Below, piece after piece: positions 9,662 to 17,141 of a stretch of DNA of 64,000 nt. Origin of the DNA: Pantoea sp. At-9b (GTDB lineage Bacteria > Pseudomonadota > Gammaproteobacteria > Enterobacterales > Enterobacteriaceae); assembly GCF_000175935.2 (NCBI RefSeq), contig NC_014837.1, positions 3,844,001 to 3,908,000 on the forward strand. Direction: 5' to 3'. Within the stretch, counting starts at the first letter, position 1. Each line of letters opens with the position of its first letter. A program made the translations under genes and the position numbers. The notes under the pieces were generated by a model. It searched no databases. It had not been told where the DNA came from and worked only from the letters and a program-made list of their open reading frames with translations.

Positions 9662-10779
9662 GCGCGTGTCTCCCCGTTGAGCAATCCCTGAATAGCGGTA
9701 AAAATGGTATGCAGCTGATCGGCACTGACGCTGCGTACATCAGCTTCGATAATCCCTTCATTGGCTTTGTAGCCACGGAAGTAGATAGCGATATCCCCGG
9801 TTTTCAGTGCCTGCACCAACTCGCCAGTGGCCCAGCCGGTTTGCGTCTCGTCGAACTTGATTTCGGCACGCGCGATGTCACGTCCGGCAGCATCCCACAC
9901 GACACGCGCGCTCACACCGTTCAGGGTGTTGAGGTTGGTGATAAACGGCGTCATTTTTTCTACCATCTCTGCGCCGGTGGTTTTCTCCTGCGACAGATAG
10001 TTTTCAATCGCCTGCGTCAGCCCCAGAATGCCTTCTTTGCCCACCTTCATCGCACGGCCAATGCCGTTGCTCTGGCGCTTCACCCACTCAACATAGTGTG
10101 AACGGCCAATCACCAGTCCACTGGTTGGCCCCTCAATCGCCTTCGCCCCGCTGTAGATCACCAGGTCAGCGCCCATCTGGTAATAGCACTGCAAATCCTC
10201 TTCGGCAGCGGCATCGACAATCAACGGGATACCATGCTTACGTGCCACCACCGCCGCCTGTTCGACGCTGAGGTGGCTTTTCTGCACGCAATGGTGAGAT
10301 TTGATGTACAGCAACGCGGCAGTGGTCGGCGTAATCGCCGCTGCCAGCTGTTCTGCCGAACATTCGTTGCTGTAGCCTGCTTCCACCAGGCGTCCACCGC
10401 CCAACGCCACCATGGTACCAACCGGTGCGCCAAAATTGACGTTATGCCCCTTCGGTACCACGATATCGTGCGGCACACTGAGGGGGGCGGCATGCAGGTT
10501 TTCCAGCAGCCAGGCATTATCTTTGACGATCACCGCTGCTACGCTCTGGGCGATACCGGCCGAGGCACAGGAGACCACCACCGCGTTTTCTACCTCAAGC
10601 AACCGGGCGATATACGCACCGGTTTTATCCACCAGATCTTTCATCTCAAAGTAGTGGTTGAGGCCGTATTTTACGGTATCCACCACATCCGCTGCCGGTG
10701 TCGACACGCCGAGAATGGTCATGCGGCCAGAGGCGTTGATGACCTGCTTCAGGTCATATTTTTCATAAATCGAAGACAT
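9658..10779 (-). CDS. DgaE-type PLP-dependent ammonia-lyase/dehydratase
   Basis: SelA-related fold-type I PLP enzyme. In Salmonella, DgaE converts D-glucosaminate 6-phosphate to 2-keto-3-deoxygluconate 6-phosphate with release of ammonia. Numbered from my start (10779, MSSIYEKYDL), the cofactor lysine is K213 in YSGAKAIEGP and the PLP-pyridine aspartate is D189 in IVDAAAEED. NASGRMTILG (15-24) is the family N-terminus. I prefer 10779 over the upstream ATG at 10797 because GAAGGGAAAG lies just ahead of it. It overlaps the deacetylase gene by 17 bp and the aldolase gene by 4 bp. The true substrate here may not be glucosaminate 6-phosphate. Confidence 0.88.
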   Translation of the reverse strand: MSSIYEKYDLKQVINASGRMTILGVSTPAADVVDTVKYGLNHYFEMKDLVDKTGAYIARLLEVENAVVVSCASAGIAQSVAAVIVKDNAWLLENLHAAPLSVPHDIVVPKGHNVNFGAPVGTMVALGGGRLVEAGYSNECSAEQLAAAITPTTAALLYIKSHHCVQKSHLSVEQAAVVARKHGIPLIVDAAAEEDLQCYYQMGADLVIYSGAKAIEGPTSGLVIGRSHYVEWVKRQSNGIGRAMKVGKEGILGLTQAIENYLSQEKTTGAEMVEKMTPFITNLNTLNGVSARVVWDAAGRDIARAEIKFDETQTGWATGELVQALKTGDIAIYFRGYKANEGIIEADVRSVSADQLHTIFTAIQGLLNGETRA

Positions 10780-11896
10780 GATTGGCTTTCCCTTCATCAG
10801 TCAGATGCCACTGGCCTGCCACCACGGCGGCCAGCGGCACCAGATGTTGCTCACCCAGCACCTGTTCGCCTTCAGCATCGACAAACGGGCGGGCTTCCTC
10901 TTTGACGGTAAAAATGGTCAGGTCGGCGTCGTAACCGACTGCCAGGCAACCTTTGTTTTTCAGTCGCAGACCGGTAGCAGCGTTACGTGTAACGCAGTCG
11001 ATCACCTGCGGCAGCGTCATACCCATGCTGAAGAATTTCGACATCACATGCGCCAGGCTGTGCACCGGGCCATTGAGACGGTTGCGGCAGTAAATATCAG
11101 AACTGATGGTGTCCGGCAGAATGCCCTGGGCAATCGCCTGGCGCGCCACTTCAAAGCTGAAGCTGGCGCTGCCGTGTCCGATATCCAGCCGCACGCCGCG
11201 CGCGATCGCGTTTTTCACCGCCGCTTTCAGCTCGCCCTGTGGCGTCAGGATGCGGTTGGGTTTGCCGTTGTAGCAATGCGTGATGATGTCGCCGGAGGTC
11301 AGCAGATCAGCGATCTCCTCCAGTACCGGCGGATTGTTGCCGATGTGCACCATCAGCGGCAGATTACCGGCCGCCTGCTGGATGGCTTTGGCACGGATTA
11401 ACGGTTGGATACCGTTTTCACCCACCACACTGCTGCTCATACGCGCTTTGAGGCCGACGATAAAGTCGGGACGGCGTTGAATGGCCTGTACCACTGCCTC
11501 GCCGTCGATCTGCGCCATATCGGCCAGTTCGTTCTGCGTGACAATACCGGTGCGGGCGATGTTGATCAGCGCACGAACGTCGGTGGTGACCTGGCGCGTC
11601 AGCTGATAAAAATCGTCAATATCATCAGCCCCCGTACTGCCAGCATCCACCACCGTGGTAACGCCTTGCGCGACGCCGATGGCATCCGCATCGTCATGAT
11701 AAATTGGCGATTTTGGGTAACAGTGAACGTGGCTGTCGATCCAGCCTGCGCTGACGTAAAAGCGTCCGGCCAGGTCGTGCTCCCTGGCGGTCTGGCCGCT
11801 TACCGCGCCCAGCGCAGCGATTTTGCCGTCCTGCCACGCGATATCCACCAGTTGCCCGTCGCACAGACGCGCACGACGGAGAATGACATCAAACAT
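10763..11896 (-). CDS. Amidohydrolase-superfamily deacetylase (COG3964-like)
   Basis: Predicted binuclear metal-dependent hydrolase of 377 residues. The subtype I amidohydrolase ligands are all present: H56 and H58 (DSHVH), K150 for carboxylation (VGLKARM), H184 (MVHIGN), H207 (THCYNG) and D267 (SSDIYC). Relatives in COG3964 are often mislabelled dihydroorotase. Two of them (from Agrobacterium and Enterococcus) were shown to deacetylate acetylated hydroxy acids such as acetyl-(R)-mandelate. Here it probably removes an acetyl or acyl group from the imported compound before the PLP enzyme and aldolase act. It is 9 bp after the DUF4310 gene. The substrate is inferred from context only. Confidence 0.85.
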   Translation of the reverse strand: MFDVILRRARLCDGQLVDIAWQDGKIAALGAVSGQTAREHDLAGRFYVSAGWIDSHVHCYPKSPIYHDDADAIGVAQGVTTVVDAGSTGADDIDDFYQLTRQVTTDVRALINIARTGIVTQNELADMAQIDGEAVVQAIQRRPDFIVGLKARMSSSVVGENGIQPLIRAKAIQQAAGNLPLMVHIGNNPPVLEEIADLLTSGDIITHCYNGKPNRILTPQGELKAAVKNAIARGVRLDIGHGSASFSFEVARQAIAQGILPDTISSDIYCRNRLNGPVHSLAHVMSKFFSMGMTLPQVIDCVTRNAATGLRLKNKGCLAVGYDADLTIFTVKEEARPFVDAEGEQVLGEQHLVPLAAVVAGQWHLTDEGKANHVFDL

Positions 11897-11905
11897 ATCC
11901 CCTCC

Positions 11906-12547
11906 TTAGAGAGAAATCGGGAAGATCGCGCCCAGCACCATGGCACCGAGAATCGCACCGCCGGTAATGGGCTTGTTCCACAGGTAGAACAACAGGGAAC
12001 CCACCAGCGAGCCGAGACCAATAGGAATCGAAGCGGTCATCGCCGAAAGGATGATCAACGGCCCGAGGAAGCGGCCCGAAGCGTTACCTGCCCCCATCAT
12101 CACGTCAGCACCGTAGGTGGAGTCGCTCTGATTGATGGTGAACTTACGCGCCAGGATGATGATGTAGCCAATCGCCACACCAATCACCAGACCGGTCGCC
12201 AGCGAGGCGGCGAAGTTCGCTACCGGGAAGACAATGCCCGCGCCCAGCAGCAGCGCCGGAACCCCAAGACCGACCCCGGTCTGAATCGCCCCGCCGATAT
12301 CGAGAATCCCCACCAGCGAACCTTCGATGATACGGGCAAACAGGAAGCTGGCACCGAACGCCGCGACGGCACCGTAGACACCGGTTTCCATGCCGGAACG
12401 CAGCATCGAGACAAACGCCACTTCGTTAAAAGCACCAATGCCGTACAGGTAGTACATATGCGTACCGGCAAATACCCCGGCGGAGAGCAGGCCGACAAAA
12501 ATCGGGAAAGACCAGTCGGCGTACCAGAACCCTTTGTTTTCGTTCAT
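11906..12547 (-). CDS. DUF4310 family membrane protein
   Basis: Integral membrane protein of 213 residues with no assigned function. About six hydrophobic segments are visible (around 13-32, 55-75, 85-103, 107-130, 155-175 and 185-210). They are joined by Gly-rich loops such as DIGGAIQTGVGLGVPALLLG. It lies directly downstream of the DUF4311 gene (12 bp gap), and the pair look like the membrane core of a transporter. The family is found only in this conserved cluster as far as I recall. A structural parallel with PTS EIIC or EIID is possible but not shown by the sequence. Confidence 0.85.
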   Translation of the reverse strand: MNENKGFWYADWSFPIFVGLLSAGVFAGTHMYYLYGIGAFNEVAFVSMLRSGMETGVYGAVAAFGASFLFARIIEGSLVGILDIGGAIQTGVGLGVPALLLGAGIVFPVANFAASLATGLVIGVAIGYIIILARKFTINQSDSTYGADVMMGAGNASGRFLGPLIILSAMTASIPIGLGSLVGSLLFYLWNKPITGGAILGAMVLGAIFPISL

Positions 12548-12559
12548 GCGGATGGCTCC

Positions 12560-13336
12560 TTATTTGCCGCTGAGGCTGTTGTGGATCATATCCAGCCAAC
12601 CCGGAATACCCAGTTGGAAGGATTGCAGCAGTTTCATATCGAAGCCGCGGAAGAAGCCGCTCAGCACGAATAGCAGCACGATGGCGATCATCATCACTTT
12701 GGTGACCTTGTTCCAACCGCTCTCCTCGACGCCTTTACCAATCAGGATGCCCAGTACCAGACCCGGCACGGCGTTACCCATAATCAGCTGAGCCAAACCG
12801 CCAAAAATGGTGGCCCAGAAGCCCGATTTTTTCCCGGCATCGATAGCGGCCAGCCAGAAGATCACCGGCATGACGGTGTTCACCAGCAGGTTAGCCGCCG
12901 GTACCAGTACTTTTACCGCTGTGACCTGCAACGCTGCTGGCACAGCAGAAGCCGTGCTATTCAAAAAGGCGACGACGATCATGCCGATGATGCCGCAGGC
13001 AATCGCCATCTTCTTCGGGTTGTGTAGTGTTTCGGCCACGTTGCGGTTTTTCACCATCAGAGCCGCCGCGCCCCAGTTGGGCAGAATGCGATGGTCAACA
13101 TCCTGGGTGAAAGAACCTGCTGCAACAGATGAAGCCCAGGCGTTAAAGAAAAAGCCGAGACCAAAGGAGAAGTGCGATGCCGGATCGCCCTCACAGGAAT
13201 TAAGCTCGCCCAATGTCCGGAACGCGCCCATGCCCTGCGTGGTAGGAGCATGGAACATGCGCGCCGCACCTGCTCCAACGCCAACCCCTACCAACCCGCC
13301 AATGATTAACGACTTAAACAAAATAATTAAAAACAT
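12560..13336 (-). CDS. DUF4311 family membrane protein
   Basis: Integral membrane protein of 258 residues. It begins with a hydrophobic helix (MFLIILFKSLIIGGLVGVGV) and then a conserved soluble stretch with HAPTTQGMGAFRTLGELNSC and DPASHFSFGLGFFFNAWASS. Further membrane segments lie at about 115-135, 143-165, 178-200 and 213-230. Function is unknown. The polar, Gly- and His-containing stretch between the first helices is a likely substrate-binding region (inference). It is flanked by DUF4312 (27 bp upstream) and DUF4310 (12 bp downstream) in one operon. Confidence 0.85.
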   Translation of the reverse strand: MFLIILFKSLIIGGLVGVGVGAGAARMFHAPTTQGMGAFRTLGELNSCEGDPASHFSFGLGFFFNAWASSVAAGSFTQDVDHRILPNWGAAALMVKNRNVAETLHNPKKMAIACGIIGMIVVAFLNSTASAVPAALQVTAVKVLVPAANLLVNTVMPVIFWLAAIDAGKKSGFWATIFGGLAQLIMGNAVPGLVLGILIGKGVEESGWNKVTKVMMIAIVLLFVLSGFFRGFDMKLLQSFQLGIPGWLDMIHNSLSGK

Positions 13337-13363
13337 GCGTTTACCTTTGTTTTTCGTCTGTTG

Positions 13364-13663
13364 TTAAGGTGCCGCCGTGAATTCCACCTGCTCGGTATCG
13401 ATCACGGTGACGCTAACGGTGATCTCCAGCTCCACGCTGTAGTTCCGTCGCTCACGCGCGAGGAAAAAGAACAAAAATTTCTCTGTCTTAACGCGCTCCT
13501 GCGCGCGCAGCACCCGAACATCCTGGGGTTCGATGCGCAGCAGAATCTTTTGTGTGGTGCGCAGCACCTGCTGCTGCACCTTACTCAGGGCATCGGCAAA
13601 GGCTTTGGCTTTGCTGTCACCTTTGCCCTGTACCGTTACCTGAGTCACGTATTGTTGTTTCAT
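13364..13663 (-). CDS. DUF4312 family protein
   Basis: Small soluble protein of 99 residues with no known function. It has no signal peptide or membrane segment. The pattern is alternating beta and alpha: a beta strand (YVTQVTVQGKG), a helix (SKAKAFADALSKVQQQVLRT), then strands KILLRIEPQDVRVLRAQE and YSVELEITVSVTVID. This gives a ferredoxin-like alpha/beta appearance. It is 2 bp after the SFCGS gene, so the two are probably made in similar amounts and may form a cytosolic complex at the membrane pair. Confidence 0.83.
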   Translation of the reverse strand: MKQQYVTQVTVQGKGDSKAKAFADALSKVQQQVLRTTQKILLRIEPQDVRVLRAQERVKTEKFLFFFLARERRNYSVELEITVSVTVIDTEQVEFTAAP

Positions 13664-13665
13664 AC

Positions 13666-14022
13666 TTAGCTGCCGTATTTTTTCTTCCAGGCCAGTACCA
13701 GCCGCTCCCCCAGTTCTTCTTTATCCATAAAGCCAAAACCGAGGACATTGGCACCTTCGTTAATCGCGGTGACGCCTTCATCAATCGAACGCATACCGTG
13801 TTTCGATTTGTAGCCATATTTGTTCTGCGCGGTAATCGCCCCTGCACCGCCGCTGCCGCAGAAGGAGATGCCGAAATCCGCATTCTCCGCCTTCATCACG
13901 TCGCCCAGCTTCATATCTGCGGCCACACCTGGCACCACCACCGCACGGCCACCGGCTTTTTCCACGCCTGCCGCTACTTTTTGTCCTTTACCCAGACGAT
14001 CGCCAATGACTACCGTTACCAT
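13666..14022 (-). CDS. Glycine-rich SFCGS family protein
   Basis: Cytosolic protein of 118 residues from the ATG at 14022, chosen because GAGAGGA lies eight bases upstream; a TTG two codons earlier is also in frame. The signature ISFCGSGGAGAITAQNK places a cysteine (C55) at the end of a predicted strand, followed by a Gly-rich loop and an N-K pair (67-68). A second block, NEGANVLGFGFM and ELGERLVLAW, follows. This layout resembles RpiB/LacAB isomerases (CGTG..., AANK, then N-D-ANVLALG) and less closely the PTS EIIB phospho-cysteine loop. No function is assigned to the family. Confidence 0.85.
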   Translation of the reverse strand: MVTVVIGDRLGKGQKVAAGVEKAGGRAVVVPGVAADMKLGDVMKAENADFGISFCGSGGAGAITAQNKYGYKSKHGMRSIDEGVTAINEGANVLGFGFMDKEELGERLVLAWKKKYGS

Positions 14023-14047
14023 GTTCAATTCCTCTCTGATTGCTGAC

Positions 14048-14380
14048 TTAATGAGTTCTTGCTACTTCAATGTGTACCGACAGCAGCCACGCTTCTTCAC
14101 GTGGCAGGTTGCCGAACAAATCCACCACCTGCTGCGCCAGCGCCATGGTCTCGGGCGAAATATCCTCGAACAACTCCGCTTCCACTTCCGGTAAGGCTTC
14201 ACCGGTCAGGGAGCGCGAGGCCATCGCCCGCACATGTGAGGCCAGCATCTGCTGCTGCACCGCATTAGGTTCGATGTGGTGCGCGGCATACAGCGCGGCA
14301 ATCTGCATCATCACGTTATCCGCCAGCGCCTGAATCGCTTCCGGCGTGCTTTGTTTCAGCGGAACAGCTTCACTACTCAC
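14048..14380 (-). CDS. Stand-alone PRD-domain protein, first gene of the accessory operon
   Basis: Small protein of 110 residues made of one PTS regulation domain. The two histidines expected of a PRD are present, in MLASHVRAMASR and WLLSVHIEVAR. It has no DNA-binding or RNA-binding domain, so it cannot regulate by itself in the usual PRD way. I prefer the GTG at 14380, eight bases after AGGAG, over the GTG at 14389 that abuts the Shine-Dalgarno sequence. It is followed 25 bp later by the SFCGS gene. It may report PTS phosphorylation state to the system, or partner the large PRD activator encoded at the operon's end. Confidence 0.83.
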   Translation of the reverse strand: MSSEAVPLKQSTPEAIQALADNVMMQIAALYAAHHIEPNAVQQQMLASHVRAMASRSLTGEALPEVEAELFEDISPETMALAQQVVDLFGNLPREEAWLLSVHIEVARTH

Positions 14381-14470
14381 CTGGCTCACTCCTGTTTACA
14401 GCGGACAATCACAGTTAATTCGCGTTGAGAAGAAATTACGCTGTTCGTGGTTGGCTGTGGAGACGCATCT

Positions 14471-14490
14471 TTTCCACCTCGAAGTGGAAA
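14471..14490. promoter_or_regulatory. Candidate operator palindrome upstream of the accessory operon
   Basis: TTTCCAC-ctcgaa-GTGGAAA is an 18-of-20 palindrome about 90 bp upstream of the first gene's start. No T-run follows on the minus strand, so it is unlikely to be a terminator. It may bind the operon's MtlR/LicR-like activator. Confidence 0.45.
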
Positions 14491-14503
14491 TCACGCGGGC
14501 AAC

Positions 14504-14519
14504 TGTGCGCCAGATCGCA
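14504..14519. promoter_or_regulatory. Candidate CRP-binding site
   Basis: TGTGC-gccaga-TCGCA matches the CRP consensus TGTGA-N6-TCACA at 8 of 10 positions. It lies just upstream of the candidate operator, the expected place for catabolite activation of a sugar operon. Confidence 0.4.
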
Positions 14520-14608
14520 GGATGCACGAATAATGCAAAACGCATCACGTTTTACACAGAATGATGGATTTAAGGCGAATAAGCAGTCAGATATGACCCG
14601 GGAAATAA

Positions 14609-14628
14609 GGCCAGCCGCATGGCTGGCC
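14609..14628 (-). terminator. cybC terminator
   Basis: GGCCAGCC-atgc-GGCTGGCC in the minus-strand sense, followed by TTATTT, six bases after the cybC stop. Confidence 0.7.
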
Positions 14629-14634
14629 TGGCTG

Positions 14635-15021
14635 TCAGCGGAATTTCTTATGGTTAACGCTACGAATATCGTCCAGTTTCTTCGCCTCAGTTTTGGCTTC
14701 ATCCAACTTGTTGGCTTTCGCCAGTTGATCGACGACATCAATCTGGGCAATCAGGGAATCCAGTCCGGCGTGAAAATCCTTCATTTCAGCGCTATCAGCA
14801 GGCTGTCCTGCCAGTTTTTCCGGGGTAGATTTTTTCGCATCCTCCGCCGCCTGGCGCATCTGGCCAAGCGCGGTTTGCATCTCCTGGGCATCGTCGGTTT
14901 TCTTCACCGTTTTCAGCCCATCATTCAGGGTGTGCATATCTTGCTTCAGATCAGCCGCAAACAGGCTGGTACTGGAGAACAACAGCGACAGAGACAACAT
15001 TGCAATCATATGCTTACGCAT
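14635..15021 (-). CDS. cybC: Soluble cytochrome b562
   Basis: Periplasmic four-helix-bundle haem protein. A 22-residue signal peptide ends at FAA/ADL. The mature protein of 106 residues keeps both haem ligands of E. coli cytochrome b562, Met7 (residue 29, ADLKQDM) and His102 (residue 124, SVNHKKFR). Otherwise it is rather diverged from the E. coli protein. It is next to pmbA, as in E. coli, but has its own ribosome-binding site (AAGGAA). A terminator stands between the two genes, so it is transcribed separately. The physiological electron partner is unknown in the family. Confidence 0.92.
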   Translation of the reverse strand: MRKHMIAMLSLSLLFSSTSLFAADLKQDMHTLNDGLKTVKKTDDAQEMQTALGQMRQAAEDAKKSTPEKLAGQPADSAEMKDFHAGLDSLIAQIDVVDQLAKANKLDEAKTEAKKLDDIRSVNHKKFR

Positions 15022-15052
15022 CGTTTATTCCTTTTTTATTTTACTGACAAAA

Positions 15053-15075
15053 AAGGCAGCCTTGCGGGCTGCCTT
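15053..15075 (-). terminator. pmbA terminator
   Basis: On the minus strand AAGGCAGCC-cgcaa-GGCTGCCTT is followed by a run of T. It lies about 15 bases after the pmbA stop and just before the cybC start region. Confidence 0.88.
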
Positions 15076-15090
15076 CAGGAAGCGATGTCA

Positions 15091-16431
15091 TTATTGCCCG
15101 GCGATTTTCATCTCCGGTAGCAGCACCGATCCACACTGGATGTTGCTGCGGGTTTCAATATCGTTGCCGACCGTGACCATATTGCGCCACATGTCCTTCA
15201 GGTTGCCCGCGATAGTGATTTCGCTCACCGGGTACTGAATTTCGCCGTTCTCCACCCAGTAACCGGCGGCACCGCGTGAGTAGTCGCCGGTAATGGCGCT
15301 GACGCCCTGCCCCATTAACTCCGTCACCACCAGACCGCGCCCCATCTGCTTCAGCAAGTCTTCAAAGCTGTGGCCCTGACCGGCAATACGCCAGTTGTGG
15401 ATGCCACCTGCATGGCCGGTGCTTTGCAGGCCGAGTTTACGCGCGGAATAGCTGGTCAGCAGCCAGTTTTGCAGCACGCCCTGCTTGATGATGTCACGCG
15501 CCTGAGTGCGTACCCCTTCGCTGTCGAACGGCGTTGAAGCCAGTCCCTTCAGCAGGTGCGGTTTCTCTTCGATGGTCAGCCACTCCGGCAGAATCTGCGT
15601 GCCCAGCGCATCCAGCAGGAAAGTGGATTTACGGTAGACACTGCCGCCGCTGATCGCGCCCACCAGATGGCCAAACAAGCCGGTGGCAACTTCAGGGGCG
15701 AAAATCACCGGCGCTTTCATGGTGGAGAGTTTGCGTGGGGCCAGGCGCGACAACACGCGACGGGCGCATTCGGCACCGACCCAGTCGGCACTTTGCAGGT
15801 CGTTGATATCACGGCCAATGGTGTAGGCGTAATCACGCTCCATTTCACCATTTTGCTCGGCAATCACGCAGCTGGAGAGCGAATGACGGCTGGAGCAGTA
15901 ACTCTGCAACATGCCGTGGCTGTTACCAAAGACTTTGATGCCGACATGGCTGTTAAAGCTGCCACCTTCGGTATTGGTGATGCGCGAGTCAGCTTGCAAC
16001 GCCGCCTGCTCTGCCTGCGCCGCCAGTTCAATGGCGCGATCGGCATCGATCTCCCACGGATGGTAGAGATCGAGATCCGGTGCCTCGAACGCCAGCAGAT
16101 CGCGATCGGCCGGACCGGCATTGGGATCGGTTGAGGTGTAGCGTGCGATATCGATCGCCGCCTGCACGGTGCGTTTGATGGCATCCGGGCTGAGGTCGGT
16201 AGAAGACGCACTGCCTTTACGATTCTGATGATAAACGGTGATGCCGAGCGCGCCATCGCTGTTAAATTCGACGTTTTCCACTTCGCCGTAGCGGGTACTG
16301 ACACCAATCCCGGTAGTTTTGGTGACCGCCACTTCCGCGCCATCCGTGCTGGCTTTCGCCAGTTCCAGCGCCTGTGCGACAGCCTGTTCCAACACTTTAC
16401 GTTGTTCTGCAACCTGAGTAGATACGTTCAT
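15091..16431 (-). CDS. pmbA: Metalloprotease subunit PmbA (TldE)
   Basis: Partner subunit of TldD in the TldD/TldE protease, which cleaves the leader of microcin B17 and degrades the CcdA antitoxin. TldE itself has no zinc-binding site and helps form the barrel with TldD. The 446-residue protein keeps the E. coli features [15 protein letters not shown] near 43-57, [17 protein letters not shown] near 246-262 and the C-terminal [13 protein letters not shown]. Length is close to E. coli (450). It is divergent from darP, as in E. coli. tldD is not in this window, which is normal. Confidence 0.96.
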   Translation of the reverse strand: MNVSTQVAEQRKVLEQAVAQALELAKASTDGAEVAVTKTTGIGVSTRYGEVENVEFNSDGALGITVYHQNRKGSASSTDLSPDAIKRTVQAAIDIARYTSTDPNAGPADRDLLAFEAPDLDLYHPWEIDADRAIELAAQAEQAALQADSRITNTEGGSFNSHVGIKVFGNSHGMLQSYCSSRHSLSSCVIAEQNGEMERDYAYTIGRDINDLQSADWVGAECARRVLSRLAPRKLSTMKAPVIFAPEVATGLFGHLVGAISGGSVYRKSTFLLDALGTQILPEWLTIEEKPHLLKGLASTPFDSEGVRTQARDIIKQGVLQNWLLTSYSARKLGLQSTGHAGGIHNWRIAGQGHSFEDLLKQMGRGLVVTELMGQGVSAITGDYSRGAAGYWVENGEIQYPVSEITIAGNLKDMWRNMVTVGNDIETRSNIQCGSVLLPEMKIAGQ

Positions 16432-16546
16432 CGACCTGCCGTCTAATCTTATGTATGAATATTTTGAGTCTATCAGACTCAGAGAACAATTTCGCAGTCA
16501 CCCGATAAACTGGTAGGATTAGCCTCTTTTTTTAGGGAGCCAAGAG

Positions 16547-17092
16547 ATGACCAAGCAGCCCGAAGACTGGCTCGATGATGTGCCGGATAATCAGGAAGAA
16601 GAAGACGAAGAGATTATCTGGGTCAGTAAAAGCGAAATCAAACGCGATGCCGAGGAGCTGAAGCGCCTGGGTGCCGAGTTAGTTGAACTGGGGAAAAACT
16701 CCCTCGACAAGATTCCACTCGACGAAGATTTGCGTGCCGCCATTGAACTGGCGCAGCGCATCAAGAAAGAAGGCCGTCGCCGCCAGTTGCAGCTGATCGG
16801 CAAAATGCTGCGCGCACGCGATGAAGACCCGATTCGCCAGGCACTGGATAAGCTGAAAAACCGCCACAACCAGCAGGTTGCGTTGTTCCATAAACTGGAA
16901 AACTTACGCGATCGCCTGATTGAGCAGGGTGATGATGTGATGGCGGAGGTGATTAACCTCTATCCGCAGGCAGATCGCCAGCAACTGCGTAGCATGATCC
17001 GTAATGCGCAGAAAGAGAAAGCCAGCAACAAACCACCGAAATCTGCGCGCCAGATTTTCCAGTACTTGCGTGAACTGGCTGAGGCTCAATAA
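16547..17092 (+). CDS. darP: Ribosome biogenesis protein DarP (YjgA)
   Basis: Binds the 50S precursor and helps late assembly of the peptidyl-transferase region. The 181-residue protein is almost wholly helical and charged, with an acidic N-terminus ([19 protein letters not shown]) and the conserved [18 protein letters not shown] at about 30-47. The basic [13 protein letters not shown] near 74-86 and [14 protein letters not shown] at the C-terminus follow. A good ribosome-binding site (AGGGAG) precedes the ATG. It is divergent from pmbA. Its 3' end meets mpl through a palindromic repeat. Confidence 0.95.
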   Translation: MTKQPEDWLDDVPDNQEEEDEEIIWVSKSEIKRDAEELKRLGAELVELGKNSLDKIPLDEDLRAAIELAQRIKKEGRRRQLQLIGKMLRARDEDPIRQALDKLKNRHNQQVALFHKLENLRDRLIEQGDDVMAEVINLYPQADRQQLRSMIRNAQKEKASNKPPKSARQIFQYLRELAEAQ

Positions 17093-17110
17093 GCTTCAAA
17101 CTGCTGAACC

Positions 17111-17140
17111 GTAACGGCGCGATAAATCGCGCCGTTACGG
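17111..17140. repeat. Intergenic palindrome (REP-like family)
   Basis: GTAACGGCGCGAT facing ATCGCGCCGTTACG around a short AA core forms a near-perfect palindrome between convergent darP and mpl. It is the same family as at 6880, with a compensatory T-to-A change in both arms (GTAAC/GTTAC). That paired change supports selection for the hairpin. Confidence 0.85.
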
Positions 17141-17141
17141 A

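Noticed and set aside
11405-12673. 422-codon open frame on the plus strand across the amidohydrolase and DUF4310 genes
   Set aside because: It is antisense to two well-supported membrane/enzyme genes, is rich in Arg, His and Gln as expected of a GC-driven shadow frame, and shows no domain.
14498-14515. Sigma-54-like promoter (TGGCGC...TTGCCC, minus strand) before the accessory operon
   Set aside because: The GG and GC elements are 9 bases apart instead of 10, and the operon's activator has no AAA+ sigma-54 interaction domain.
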